Source: Prostheceraeus crozeri
Taxonomy: Eukaryota > Platyhelminthes > Polycladida > Euryleptidae
Assembly: GCA_907163375.1 (NCBI GenBank)
Contig: CAJQUW010003594.1
Coordinates: forward strand, 1 to 64,000
Length of the DNA: 64,000 bases
Reading direction: 5' to 3'
The position numbers and the translations under genes are program-made. The notes below the pieces were generated by a model. It was not told the DNA's origin, did no database searches, and saw only the letters and a program-made list of their open reading frames with translations. Below, one piece after another: positions 33,201 through 45,300 of this stretch; the first letter of the stretch is position 1; each line of letters begins with the position of its first letter.

Positions 33201-35349
33201 CGCAGTTCAGAAATTATGGAAGAAAGGCATTGGCTGGGACGAACCACTGAATGATGAAGATATGAAACAATGGAAAGGAATTCTTGAAGAGCTTCAACTA
33301 TTGCAGAAGATTACATTCCCAAGATGTATTTCCCTGAAGAAAAATTCAAACGAACTGCCGACGTTGTGTATATTCTCAGATGCGTCTGAAGAAGCGTTCG
33401 GAGCCTGCGCCTATATTCGCCAAAAGTCGTCCGATGACCAATACATTTCTAACCTAATTTGCGCGAAATCACGTGTTGCCCCTATAAAGTCTTTGACCAT
33501 TCCGAAATTAGAACTGCAAGCTGCTGTTATCGCGGCAAGACTAAATCGCACAATAAAGGAGGAGACCAGGATAAGTTTTGATCGAACCTATTTTTTCACT
33601 GACAGCATGATTGTGATGGTTTGGATTAGAAATGTTTCTAATAAAACTATCCCCTTCGTGACCTGCAGAGTAATTGAGATCACAAGTCAGACATCTCATT
33701 CACAATGGAATCACATACCTGGTACTGTGAATGTAGCCGATCAGATTTCTAGAGGAATTAAACCAACTGATCTGAATCTGTCTTGGCAAAATGGACCGGA
33801 CTTCTTACGTTTCCCCGAGAGTCAATGGCCATGCACGGAAATTCGCGCACCCGATAATAGTATATCGGAAGCAAGAGTCAATGTCTGCTCAATAGCCGTG
33901 GGAGAATCAGTCCCCAAATATGAAAACTTCTCCACTTGGAAGAAAGTGAAAAGAATCATGGCTTTCATTTTACGCTTCATTAACAATGCACTCGCCCCCA
34001 GGGCAGAGAGGATCACTGGACATCTGACCACCGACGAACTTCAATCGGCTGAGGTAAAGCTAATTAAGGAGATACAAAGGCCTTTGCGCAAGCAGATAGA
34101 GGCGGGTCAAATGAAAAACCTATCGCCATTCATCGATGATAATGGACTAGTCCGTGTCGGCGGACGCTTAAATAGAGCTGAATTTCTCACTTACGGTATG
34201 AAACACCCAATTCTCATCGGCGGTGATCATCATGTTTCGAAACTCATATTACGGGAGACTCATGAAACTGGTCACACCGGACTTGCATCTACGGTTGCAA
34301 AGTCTCGAGCTAAATTCTGGATTACAAAAGCCCATCAAGTTGCGAAAAATATCGTCAATAAATGTGTAATATGTCGTCGATTGAGTCACATAACTCAACA
34401 ACAGCTCATGGCGCCGTTACCTGAAGAACGACTGAAGCCTCATTCACCTCCATTTCACTGTACAGCCTTGGACTACTTCGGACCATTCACGGTTAAGATT
34501 AGCAGGAATAGGTCTGATAAGCATTATGGCGTTATATTTACCTGTTTGAACACAAGAGCGGCTCACCTCTAACTAGCTAGAAACGCTTCTGCTGATGAAT
34601 TAATAATGGTGTTAAGAAGATTTTTCGCGATCCGAGGATTTCCATCGACCATTATCAGTGACAATGGCACTCAAATGGTCGGAGCGGAGAAACAGCTAAA
34701 GGAGATGATTCGAAATTGGAACAAAGAAACTATTAGTAACTTCTGTGCGAATCGTGGGACAAAATGGAAATTTTCTACTCCTTTGGCTCCCCATCAAAAT
34801 GGATGCGCTGAATCGATGGTCAAAACGAGCAAGCGATGTCTGAAAATCGTAATTGGAGATCAGAAACTAACGCCCTTTGAGTTATATACATATATGGTTG
34901 AATGCACAAACATAATCAATCAGAGACCGATTGGAAGAATCCCCACTGATCCGAACGACGGAAGTTATCTATGTCCAAACGATATCCTTCTGGGCAGAGC
35001 AACATCATTCGTGCCACCAGGACCGTTCCGAGACACATGCCTTTTAAAGGACCGAGTTAATTTTGTACAAACATTAATTGACAATTTCTGGAAACGTTGG
35101 GCCCGAGACGTGTTACCTCAATTATTTCCTCGAAAGAAATGGAACTCTGAAAAATGCGATGTAGAAGTCGGCGACATCGTTGTAATAAGTGACAGCAATT
35201 TGGTCAGAGGAAAATGGACAACCGGAAAAATCGAGGAAACGTTCAAGGGCAAAGACGGCAAGGTTCGCAATGTTTCAGTTAGAGTCGGGAAAAATAGTTT
35301 AGTTAGACCTATCACTAAGTTATCGGTTATCTTGAGTGAGTCTGAGTGA
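30251..35349 (+). pseudogene. BEL/Pao gag-pol region (fossil)
   Basis: In order: a gag-like domain of the DUF1759 type, Cys/His knuckle clusters (CWVCKSDAHYVDQC), an aspartic protease with LMLDSGAQVSLI, a reverse transcriptase with the YMDD box, RNase H, the Pao-type peptidase A17-associated region, an integrase with an HHCC-type zinc region and DDE core, and the C-terminal DUF5641-type domain. This order is specific to BEL/Pao. About two breaks are apparent, so the copy is treated as inactive. Confidence 0.93.
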
Positions 35350-35400
35350 CTTTCATTTTTCTTTATGCTGTGTTTCCCTTTCTTTCGTGTGGCGGGAGGA

Positions 35401-35838
35401 TGTTTTGCTGTAATTCTCATATATTTCGTTGTGTGAGTTGAATTTCCTTCTTAATTAAATCTTTGTGTTGGCTTGGCTGTTGATTCCTTCCCTTTGATGA
35501 GTAACTTGTTAGGGCATTGTTGCATCAGTAACTCGCTGACCAGTTTCGGTTCATGGGAATTTATGCGTGGGACCGTTGTGATTGGACAATACGCCTTCCC
35601 CACGCACAAGTCATTGTCGGCCTATCCTGTGACTTGATTTGAATGGTCATCACACAAAATGTTTGTGCACAGTGACTTCGGTGCCTTCGCTCAACAAATT
35701 TGAATCGGACACTACGGACGCTAGTATTTGTAACGGTCTTCAGAGACAATATTGAGCTACCGCCAAGGCGGATGTACACAATATAAGTGCCGATACAAAT
35801 CGTTGATTGCTTTGAGTTATACCGCAATAAGCAGAACA
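35401..35838 (+). repeat. 3' LTR of the BEL/Pao fossil
   Basis: 438 bp, identical by eye to the 5' LTR. It is followed by the CATAC duplication and then the remaining EnSpm-like subterminal repeats. Confidence 0.95.
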
Positions 35839-36454
35839 CATACCCTTGCACACGTATGAAAGGGTATGCAAAGTGCATATGCGAACATACGTATTAATAC
35901 GGCCTGATTTCGAGCGGTGTATGCAAAGGTATGCATTTCACATACATATTCATACGTATGAAAAGCGTTACATTTCACACGTATGAACATACCATGTTTC
36001 ATACCCCTTTTCGCATACCTTTGCATACGTATGATAAAGGGTATGAATCATACGTAAGAACACACCCATTTATTTTCGTGCCGGGTAACACATTCAATGT
36101 AGGAAATTTCTTCGTAACGACGATTACTATAACTGACGAAACTCTCAGACTCAGGCGCACTTCGAACGCACTCACCCCGACATTCATTGGCCCGGCGTTA
36201 GTCCATTACAACTTACTATATAACTTATATCTTAGTCTAATTTCATGTCTTCATTCCGGATATTTCTATCTGGAGTTCTTCTTTGAACAGCGAGCACAAG
36301 GGCCATTTCTTCAGCTAGCTTCAACGCAAACTACTTGAAGAAACTGAGATGCTGTGTTACAATTTATTATCTCTGTGGTAGAGTACGTAAAATCAAAAAG
36401 TTTCTTCTCATCTCAATATCGAATTGTTTCTTTTGCATTAATTACGTCATCTTG

Positions 36455-38240
36455 TCAATCAACAATTCATTTGGCCGACTGAATTTTCCACCAACAGCGC
36501 AAAATAATTGAGTGAGATTACATCTGCCAATTTTCTTCTTCAACATGCCACCTTCTGAAAAACGCACATTCATCAAACAATAAAACACGACGTAATCGAA
36601 GGGTGGAGCAGTCTCATTTCGTTGAAATTAAGTAGATATAACACAAATCATTACTATTCATGTACTCGCCAATTACCAAACTGTAGAACACCTTCCCCTC
36701 AGCACCGGAGAACTCCAAGATTTGATGCTGAAATGTGTAGCATCAAAAACAATGGAGAACACCCATGCCGAACATGATAGACCACCTCTACTTCAAGCAA
36801 ATGGAACGATATCTGTATCCGAAAACTTATGGCCAAGATGGGAAAACCTGGGCAACGACAGTTATGACCCAAGCAAGAGCTCAACCTCACTACTATCATG
36901 CTCACCCGAAATGTGTATACGGCCAATTTAGGAAGGAGTACTTTGACCACTAACCAATTGTAATTGAGCATGACACGATTCCCTATCTCAGCAGTCTGAT
37001 TCATTTCACCCACCCTACACGTCTTAAATGCAATATTAACAGAAAAGGCCTCCAAGGAAGAAGGAGCACCACCACTTAGCACGCTAAAATGCTATCTATG
37101 TTTTCGATATTGTTTTGGATTGAAATTCGCATGATACTTCCGCCACTTCCATCACAAGAAGACTGAAGGATAATGCCTTTGTGAAACAATCAAATGTCTT
37201 TTAAACACGGAGCTAATGAAAGTAAACAAACGATCATTATCAACTCCATCTCCTTAGTCAATGGATGAACGTGAGTGAAGCTGAGTCACTATCACTTCAT
37301 GTTTGCAATTAATTGTGATTTGAAATGATATTATATTACCATGCATGAAATCACATGAAACACGGCCACACATTTATCAAAACATTGCTGGTCCACAACA
37401 TAAATGAAAACAAAAGAATGCTTTCGGAAAAAAACATTTCGAAACACTACAATACTTGACTAGACATTAATCATATTTTGTCAATGCTTTTATTTTTGAA
37501 CTTTCGACATAATACACGACCGAAACAAATTCTGCTGACTGATGTACGACCAATTACAATATTTGAATTGAATGCGTTTTCAATTTCTCAGAATAGAAAG
37601 ATGTCAAAAAATTATTTCAAAGATGCGCATCCGCGCTGCACACGTCAGTCAGGAGCCATTCCAGCCTGCGAAAAAGACTAGACTTTAATTGACAAGTTGA
37701 AGACGATGACGGAGCATAAGAAGACCAACGTAGCTGAGTGTTACCAGCGAATGAAGGAAGAGGGTGGCGACGATCTATACAATTGTCCCCGTAACAGAAA
37801 GCAGTTATACTACTGCAAACAATCACAAAAACCGAAGCAAGAAGCTTCCAATGATGAACTGTTTGAATTGCTTTCGAACGAGAAATTAAAATAGGATTCC
37901 AAAGTCACGCAAAACATTTTTATGGATAAATATCCGTCCTACATCTTGTACAATAATCAGCAGATTGAGATGTAACACATTCAATGTAGGCAATTTCTTC
38001 GTAACGACGATTACTATAACTGACGAAACTCTCAGACTCAGGCGCACTTCGAACGAACTCGCTCCGACATTCATTGGCCCGGCGTTAGTCCATTACAACT
38101 TACTATATAACTTATATCTTAGTCTAATTTCATGTCTTCATTCTGAATATTTCTATCTGGAGTTCTTCTTTGAACAGCGAGCACAAGGGCCATTCTTCAG
38201 CTAGCTTCAACGCAAACTACTTGAAGAAACTGAGATGCTG
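36455..38240 (+). repeat. tandem array unit 2, uninterrupted
   Basis: It matches unit 1 from 18261 with only scattered substitutions and one-base indels, and preserves both target sites that are filled in unit 1 (TAA at 37954-37956, GTA at 37971-37973). It includes the same small frames (37697-37894; FNVGNFFVTTIT at about 37982; PTFIGPALVHYN near 38070). The last 100 bases of unit 1 (36355-36454) are missing, cut by the deletion joining it to unit 3. Confidence 0.88.
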
Positions 38241-38242
38241 AG

Positions 38243-38963
38243 ACCTCACTACTATCATGCTCACCCGAAATGTGCATGCAGCCAATTTAGGAAGGAGTAC
38301 TTTGACCACTTATCAATTGTAATTGAGCATGACACGATTCCCTATCTCAGCAGTCTGACTCATTTCACCCACCCTACACGCCTTATATGCAATATTAACA
38401 GAAAAGGCCTCCAAGGAAGAAGGAGCACCACCACTTAGCACGCTAAAATGCTATCTATGTTTTCGATATTGTTTTGGATTGAAATTCGCATGATACTTCC
38501 GCCACTTCCATCACAAGAAGACTGAAGGATAATGCCTTTGTGAAACAATCAAATGTCTTTTAAACACGGAGCTAATGAAAGTAAACAAACGATCATTATC
38601 AACTCCATTTCCTTAGTCAATGGATGAACGTGAGCGAAGCTGAGTTACTATCACTTCATGTTTGCAATTAATTGTGATTTGAAATGATATTATATTACCA
38701 TGCATGAAATCACATGAAACACGGCCACACATTTATCAAAACATTGCTGGTCCACAACATAAATGAAAACAAAAGAATGCTTTCGGAAAAAAACATTTCG
38801 AAACACTACAATACTTGACTAGACATTAATCATATTTTGTCAATGCTTTTATTTTTGAACTTTCGACATAATACACGACCGAAACAAATTCTGCTGACTG
38901 ATGTACGACCAATTACAATATTTGAATTGAATGCGTTTTCAATTTCTCAGAATAGAAAGATGT
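38243..38963 (+). repeat. tandem array unit 3, truncated at both ends
   Basis: It corresponds to 36884-37602 of unit 2, so the junction at 38240-38243 lost about 0.5 kb relative to a full head-to-tail repeat. It stops abruptly after AGAAAGATGT at 38963, where unrelated sequence begins. Confidence 0.88.
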
Positions 38964-39059
38964 GAAAACATCATTCCTAGTCTATAAACACTCAGCCACT
39001 AAACATGTAGACATATGGTGCCAAAAGTATGTGAAAATGCTGGTCTACATGCGCCTGTT

Positions 39060-39400
39060 ACTGATGCGTGAACTCGATGGAAGTATACCACAGAAATCTA
39101 TCGGTCTCCCGACCTGAAACTTGACTGACATGCAGTTAACGATATCTAAGCTAAGAAATCTAGTAGATAGTAGGTGTATCTTCGAGATAATGGACTGGAA
39201 TTGTGCCCGAAGCAAGGGAAGTTGCATGTCTGAGACCATGACTGGCCTATTAGTGATACGTGAAGTTGATTTGGGTGCACCATAAGAAATGGTGTGGCTC
39301 CAGACCTGAAATTCGACTGAGAGTTACTTAACTCAGTAGATAGTAGGGGCATCTTTCAGATAGTCGACTGAAAATTGGGGCCGAAGTTAGGGGAATTTAA
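39060..39400. repeat. two-copy diverged tandem repeat, period about 190 bp
   Basis: The segment from about 39063 (GCGTGAACTCGATGG...CTAGTAGATAGTAGG...GACTGGAATTG) recurs from about 39257 (ACGTGAAGTTGATTT...CAGTAGATAGTAGG...GACTGAAAATTGG) with many differences. Confidence 0.55.
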
Positions 39401-40072
39401 AATCAATTAACCCTCATCGGCCCACCTCTCTACATGTGTAGAAACTAAGTATTCACAGTGCTGTCATTTTTGTTCTAAGCCCCAATCAAGCTGAAATTAA
39501 GTTTCCATGCGTGACTTCTATCATTTAAACTTCTCCCATAATATTAATCGATTTCAACAAATGGAACATGGGGTAAAATATTATTTTGTCATATTTGGCC
39601 CACCTCTCTACAGGTGTAGAATTGCATTTCCTGAGAAGTTGGAGACTTCATTCCTCACTTTTGACAAACAATTTTCAAAATTCCTGTTGAAATTCCTCTT
39701 GATTTCTTATCATGATATCATGAATAAGTAACAGAATATAAGCCCTAATGTCTGACAAAGTTTGTTATTGCGTAATGGCCAATTTTCAAGTGGACAAATT
39801 TGACAGAACGGAACGATATCAACTATCGACAACTTCTGATTGTCTCAAAATTGCGTAATGGTGCCCCAACAACTATCTTGCATCAGATTTAGTATGTCAT
39901 CTTGATATCAGTAAAAGTTTTGGGAAAATTTATCTACCGGTGGCTTCTATGATGTGATTGAAGAATCTGGCAGGAAGACACAGCAACTCGAATAGAATTG
40001 CGTCATTGATTTCATTGATTTTCTTGACGTCTGAGATAATTTCGACACTATCAAAACTGCTATCTAAACGTT

Positions 40073-41807
40073 GTGAGTTATTTTCATGATTCAGTCTTCC
40101 ACATTGACATGCGTCCGACGCTCGAAAACATTGTGCTGCGACTTCGGCAAGAAAGAGAAGATGAAGCATCCAGCGATGATGGCGAAGATTCCGATAACAC
40201 CTCAGGCAGCAGCGACGGTGAACCAGTCGAAGAACCACATTTGTATCTGCAATCGAGTGACGGCGAATTGGTTGAGGAAGCAAGCAGTATTGATACGAGT
40301 TCTTCAGATTCCGACGATGACAGCAACGAAAACTCTAACGGCGACGATTTGACATCACCTAGTGGCGTAACATGGAAACCCAACGCTCCTCCGCCCAGAC
40401 GCCTGAGCAGAAATGTGATCAATTTCCACGATGGACCTACAATTGCTCCTGCCTCCGAGGAACAGTCATTTAGCTGTTTCATAACTGAAGAAATGCTGAG
40501 GACATCATTGCGCTATACCAACAGAAGATTGAAGGCACTGGGAAAGAAGAAGTTTACTTTCAATGAACTGAAAGCAGGAATAGCTGTGATTATTCGCGCG
40601 GGTGTCGATCGTGACAATATGTCATTACTGTCCTCTCTTTACGTTCCATCAGACAGTAGACCTTTTTACCGCTGCACCATCTCTAAAAATCGTTTGAAAA
40701 TTTTGCTCGCACATTTGACTTTTAATAACAAAATAAACAGGCGAGAGCGTCAAGAAATTGACAAACTAGCTGCCATCCGAGAGTTTTGGGATTTATTTGT
40801 TCCCAACCTGCGTCGTTACTACATACCATCATCTTCAATAACAGTCGACGAACAATTATACGCTTATCGTGGCTATTCCCCAGGCAGAACATACATGCCT
40901 CAAAAACCGGCAAAGTAGGGCATCAAAGTCTTTTGGCTATGCGATGCCGAAAATGGCTACGCACTGAATGCGTTACCGTACTATGGAGCTGATGGGGCTA
41001 GGGCGACCGGTCTAGCAAAAACAATCGTCATGCAATTAACTGAACTGTATCATCAAAGTCATCGGAATGTTTATTTTGATCGCCATTTTACATCGTATGA
41101 ATTATGCGTCGATCTTTTGAATAGCGGACTCAACATGACGGGGACAATACAAGCTTCGCGGCGCGATGTTCCGCATGCTATGAAAAATGCAAAAGACATA
41201 CCCGTGCATGAAACGAGAAACTTTTGGAATCTACCACCGTGTCCTCTTGACATCATATGTTCCAAAGAAAAATAAAAATGTTCTCCTAATGAGCAGCTAT
41301 CATACAACGAACCGGCCATCAGAAAGAGAAGATCGAAAACCAGAAGTTATTTTGGACTATAACACTGGTAAAGGTGGAGTTGATGTCATGGACTCAAGAG
41401 TGGAGGATTTCACATGTCGCCGAAAGACAAGGCGGTATCCTCTGCTTCATTTCTTCGACATGCTCGACGTCGCATTGCTGAATTCCTTCTTGATCATGGA
41501 GAAGAATGGGTACGACAAACCTCGCTCCTTTTTCATGAAACAAGTTGCCTTGTAACTTGCTAATGACAACATCATGACTCGCTATAACACTGCAGCGATC
41601 TACCGTCAATCCAAGGCTGTATTTTCATCGATGGGATATCCCGCCAGAATACCTTCAACAACCACCAATGACAACAAACCGAAAAAGTGCCAGGTTCCTC
41701 GTTGTGGAAAATCAACTCGTAAGCGCTGCGCTAATTGCGCATTGGTTGTATGCTCCCAGCATCACATTGAAAAGATTTCATGTACTAGCTGTGCATCCTC
41801 ACCGTAA
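40073..41807 (+). pseudogene. piggyBac transposase, three lesions
   Basis: An acidic Ser/Asp-rich N-terminus (residues 30-90) precedes the DDE_Tnp_1_7 domain. Catalytic aspartates sit in TVDEQLYAYRG (about 40842), NVYFDRHFTS (about 41068) and KGGVDVMDS (about 41371), followed by TRRYPLLHFFDMLDVALLNS. The C-terminal Cys-rich domain is complete (CQVPRCGKSTRKRCANCALV...CSQHH..C..C), ending at 41807. Damage: a TAG at 40916 right after YMPQKPAK, a frame change near 41270 in an A-rich run, and a TAA near 41553. Total length of about 575 codons equals a normal piggyBac protein. The likely start is the methionine at 40109 (MRPTLENIVLRLRQ). Confidence 0.9.
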
Positions 41808-42297
41808 ATTCATACCTTGGAGTAGTGGACGATTTATATTATGATTGTCAAGATTTTCAAGAAAGTTGTTGCTGTTATTGTTTTTATGAATAGATAGATA
41901 GATGCATGCCTTTTATTGTTTTTTTCTAATATCAAAATCGGATTTCAGACATGTGTATACTATTCAGACAGATTATAGCCTACTAATAGATAAATACAAC
42001 TAAAACAGTTAATTATGAATGGGATCATAATCGATGCATAGCACATAAATTATATTAGTAATATTGCCCTCTAATTGATTTAAATTAATTAGCTGATTTA
42101 AACTAATTAGCACACATAGCTTAGTTCAGGATATCTCGAATAATAACATCCAGTATTTTAATGTAGAAAAATGAAATTCTCGATGATTTTAAGGTCAATG
42201 GTCATCACGATGTCAATGGGGATACATTATGGTGTTGATAATTATCTTTGAATAATATCTGGCCAATTGTCGTATGGGTCGATACTGAATTCTAAAC
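41808..42297. other. piggyBac 3' untranslated region
   Basis: AT-rich DNA between the transposase stop and the nested element. No gene seen. Confidence 0.5.
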
Positions 42298-42301
42298 AGT
42301 T

Positions 42302-45300
42302 CACGGTTCACCGGAAGTTGAATCTAAACATAAAAAATACGACCCCAAAACGAAGTTCAGTTTTGAACTACACTATACCCATAGATACTCATGTGATATG
42401 TCGTTCAAATCCTGAATGAGCTTCTTGCGAGAAAATCATAGATATCGGATTGTGTCCATTTTTTACTACTAACTTTCTGGACTAATTTCTTCAAACTTAA
42501 TGCTATTGTAAATCTGACCTTATTAGATATCGGGAATAATATTCCACTAGAATTGACAACTTGCATGAAGCTTTGTTTGCTATTTTACATAGATATCTGG
42601 CCTGCTTCAAGGTTTATTAATAATGATAATAAAACAATATTTGATAGTGATAGATTCTAATGTTTTAATACCATATGAATCCTTAAAAACTTGTTTAATT
42701 TTTTAGATATCCAAAAGTATATGCCATCTAGATATCATTGTTTGCTACATAGATATTTAGCCTGTTTCACTGTTTTATAATAATGACAATAACATAGTCG
42801 TAATTTGAGACACAGGTTGCGACATAATTGAATTTCAAATCTAAATTTAGTTCAAATGTACGTACAAAGCAAGTCAACGTTCTTCACTTACTTCACGATG
42901 GCACACATGAAGCGTGCGTTAACACATGAGGAAAATCGGTGTAAAGTTTGCGCTATTTGCTTTGGCAAAGCTAAATACAATCTGACTGCAATTGTTCTTG
43001 AGCGAATACAACGATATTTTCGAAAAGACTATGATCCATCTGACAATCGATTTCCATGTGGCATATGCAGCAATTGCAGATCCGATTTGATTGATATAAG
43101 TGCCGGCAAGAAGAAGATCGAAATTCTACCTGAACTTTATGATTATATACACATTTCGCCCATCACTACCACGACGAGATCTAATCCTGTCCCATTATGT
43201 GACTGTGAAATATGCAATGTATCCCAGAAATCAGGCTGTATAACTCATTGGAGTAAGGGTCGCCCAAGAAGAAGCATTGAAAGACCTACCAGTATGCCGA
43301 TTGTGCTATGCAGCTTCTGTAAATCAGAATACGGAAAAGGCATCAATCATAAGTGTACGCAAAGAAATCTACGTGATAATATGTTGAGAATGATAAACTC
43401 AAGTGATGACAATACACAACAGGCTGTCGCATCATCGATGATCAGGAAATCCTCGATTGACAATATCAGCAGTCTCTACTCCGGTGGTTCACATCCATTA
43501 AAAGTGAAAGTCTTCTCAAATAATACGAAAGATTCATCTCAATTCAACATCGATGATATTATGAAATTTCAAAATGCTACCTCGTCATCTAACAACGAAA
43601 TTCGTCGAAAATTTGTTCCATTTGTCAGAAGTGTTCTCGGAAAAGCATCAGTTGAATCGGATATTGGATCGAAACTTCGTGACAGAGATGATAACTGTCT
43701 GGACTTCTTCAGTTGTACAACGTGAATTCGAGTGTACTGCCACCGAGGATGGAACCTCAACCGTTTTCAAAGATCTTGTATACTGTACAAATATCACAGA
43801 TTTTGTTAATTTCGTTTGTGAAAAGCGCAACTATGAAAAAGCATCCGTCACCTTTAAAATGGGAATTGATAGTGGCGGTGGCTGTCTTAAGTTTTGCTTG
43901 AATATAATGTCCAATTCTGATACCAATAACGATTCAAAGAAACTGATCAATAGGACAATGCTCGACACAAGTGTGAAGAGGCTTCTCATTGTTGCTATAA
44001 GTTACGATGTGAAAGAAACATATTTTAATGTACGGCCAATCCTTAACCTGTTGAAGATCGATGAGATTGACTTTGAATATGTTTGTGCAGTCGACCTGAA
44101 AATGGCGAACATTTTATGTGAACTGCAATCGCACCCAAGCAGTTTTCCCTGAGTATATTGCAACTGTCCGAAGATGGAATTCTCCGACAAGGAAAAATTC
44201 AGATCGCATCCAATGAGGACTATCGGTGAGATAAAGAAATATGCTGATGACTACATGAATGTACGACGCATGTACAACGAGAAGGCATCTGCTAAAGAGT
44301 TCAGGAGTTGTGTAAATCATCCGATGATCCAAGATAGTGATAGTGAAATGCTTATACAACTGATTCCCCCACCAGAACTTCATTTACTTCTTCGTGTAGT
44401 AGACAAAATATTCAAGGAATTACAAACGGCCGTTCCCAATATTGCTGAGGAATGGCTAAACAAGCTTGGAATAGTTCAGCCCAAACATCACGGTGGGGAA
44501 TTTACCGGAAATATGTGCCGAAAGTTATTGAAAAGTGCTCATGTTCTAATTGAAATTGGTAATAGATCGAATCAAGCATCGTTAATGAATCTATTTGGAT
44601 CAACATTAGTCGCATTTGACAACGTTGTCGGCCATTCTTTCGGAAAACAACTTTGTCCTGTCTTTGAAAACTCTGTTAAAACCTTTGAAAACTTATATCT
44701 CCAAACGGGGATGACTGTGACAACTGCAGCTCATATTATAATGATGCATTAAATTGAATTTTGTAAGCTTAAAAAATGCGGACTATCACGCTTTAGTGAG
44801 CAGGCATCAAAAGCTGTTCACTCGGATTTTGACACTATGTGGAAATCAGGAGGAAAAGTAAGTCAGAATAATGAAAATTATGGAACGCATCTTCTTCACT
44901 GCGTAATTCGATACAACTCTCGCCATTTGTAAACTTCATGCACATCAAACCTCGTTTATAAGATGTTGTAATACATGGAATTTAATTTAATCACAAAAGA
45001 CTTTTCGATATCTAAAAAATTAAACAAGTTTTTAAGGATTCATATGGTATTAAAACATTAGAATCTATCACTATCAAATATTGTGTTATTATCATTATTA
45101 ATAGACCTTGAAGCAGGCCAGATATCTATGTAAAATAGCAAACAAAGTTTCATGCAAGTTGTCAATTCTAGTGGAATATTATTCCCGATATCTAATAAGG
45201 TCAGATTTACAATAGCATAAAGTTTGAAGAAATTAGTTCAAAAAGTTAGTAGTAAAAAATGGACACAATCCGATATCTATGATTTTCTCGCAAGAAGCTC

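Larger units (their letters stand above)
29759..35838 (+). mobile_element. BEL/Pao LTR retrotransposon fossil, 6.1 kb, nearly whole
   Basis: Two 438-bp LTRs in direct orientation (29759-30196 and 35401-35838), each starting TG and ending CA, read as identical. The 5-bp duplication CATAC flanks the element (29754-29758 and 35839-35843). The internal region has the BEL/Pao order of domains. It is inserted in the right subterminal repeat of the EnSpm-like element. Identical LTRs imply a very recent insertion. The coding region looks almost whole, with about two breaks. Confidence 0.95.
22452..36084 (+). mobile_element. EnSpm/CACTA-like transposon with BEN-domain gene (about 7.5 kb without the nested BEL)
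   Basis: Ends CCCGCACGAAAATAAATG and CATTTATTTTCGTGCCGG pair with one mismatch. The 3-bp duplication GTA is at 22449-22451 and 36085-36087. The empty site is read at 37966-37980 (GAGATGTAACACATTC). Both subterminal regions are crowded with CATACGTATG palindromes (22500-22760, 29635-29758, 35839-36055), like the repeated subterminal sites of plant CACTA elements. Inside are an EnSpm-type transposase (25153-26804), a BEN-domain gene in four exons (26845-29240), a 49-bp minisatellite and a BEL/Pao insertion. The assignment rests on protein similarity, the 3-bp TSD and the subterminal repeats. The termini themselves are not CACTA. Confidence 0.78.
18261..36454 (+). repeat. tandem array unit 1 (about 1.9 kb of its own sequence), split by two transposons
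   Basis: The unit is 18261-19762, then 22434-22451, then 36088-36454. It matches unit 2 (36455 onward) almost base for base. The pieces are separated by a CACTG-ended element (19763-22430) and a large EnSpm-like element (22452-36084). The unit encodes small remnants of a protein family with NVAECYQRMKEEGGDDLYNC (19530) and, after the insertions, FNVGNFFVTTIT and PTFIGPALVHYN (36095-36215). These resemble the region around the first catalytic motif of invertebrate MULE-like transposase proteins. Stops and frame breaks mean it is not functional. Confidence 0.8.
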
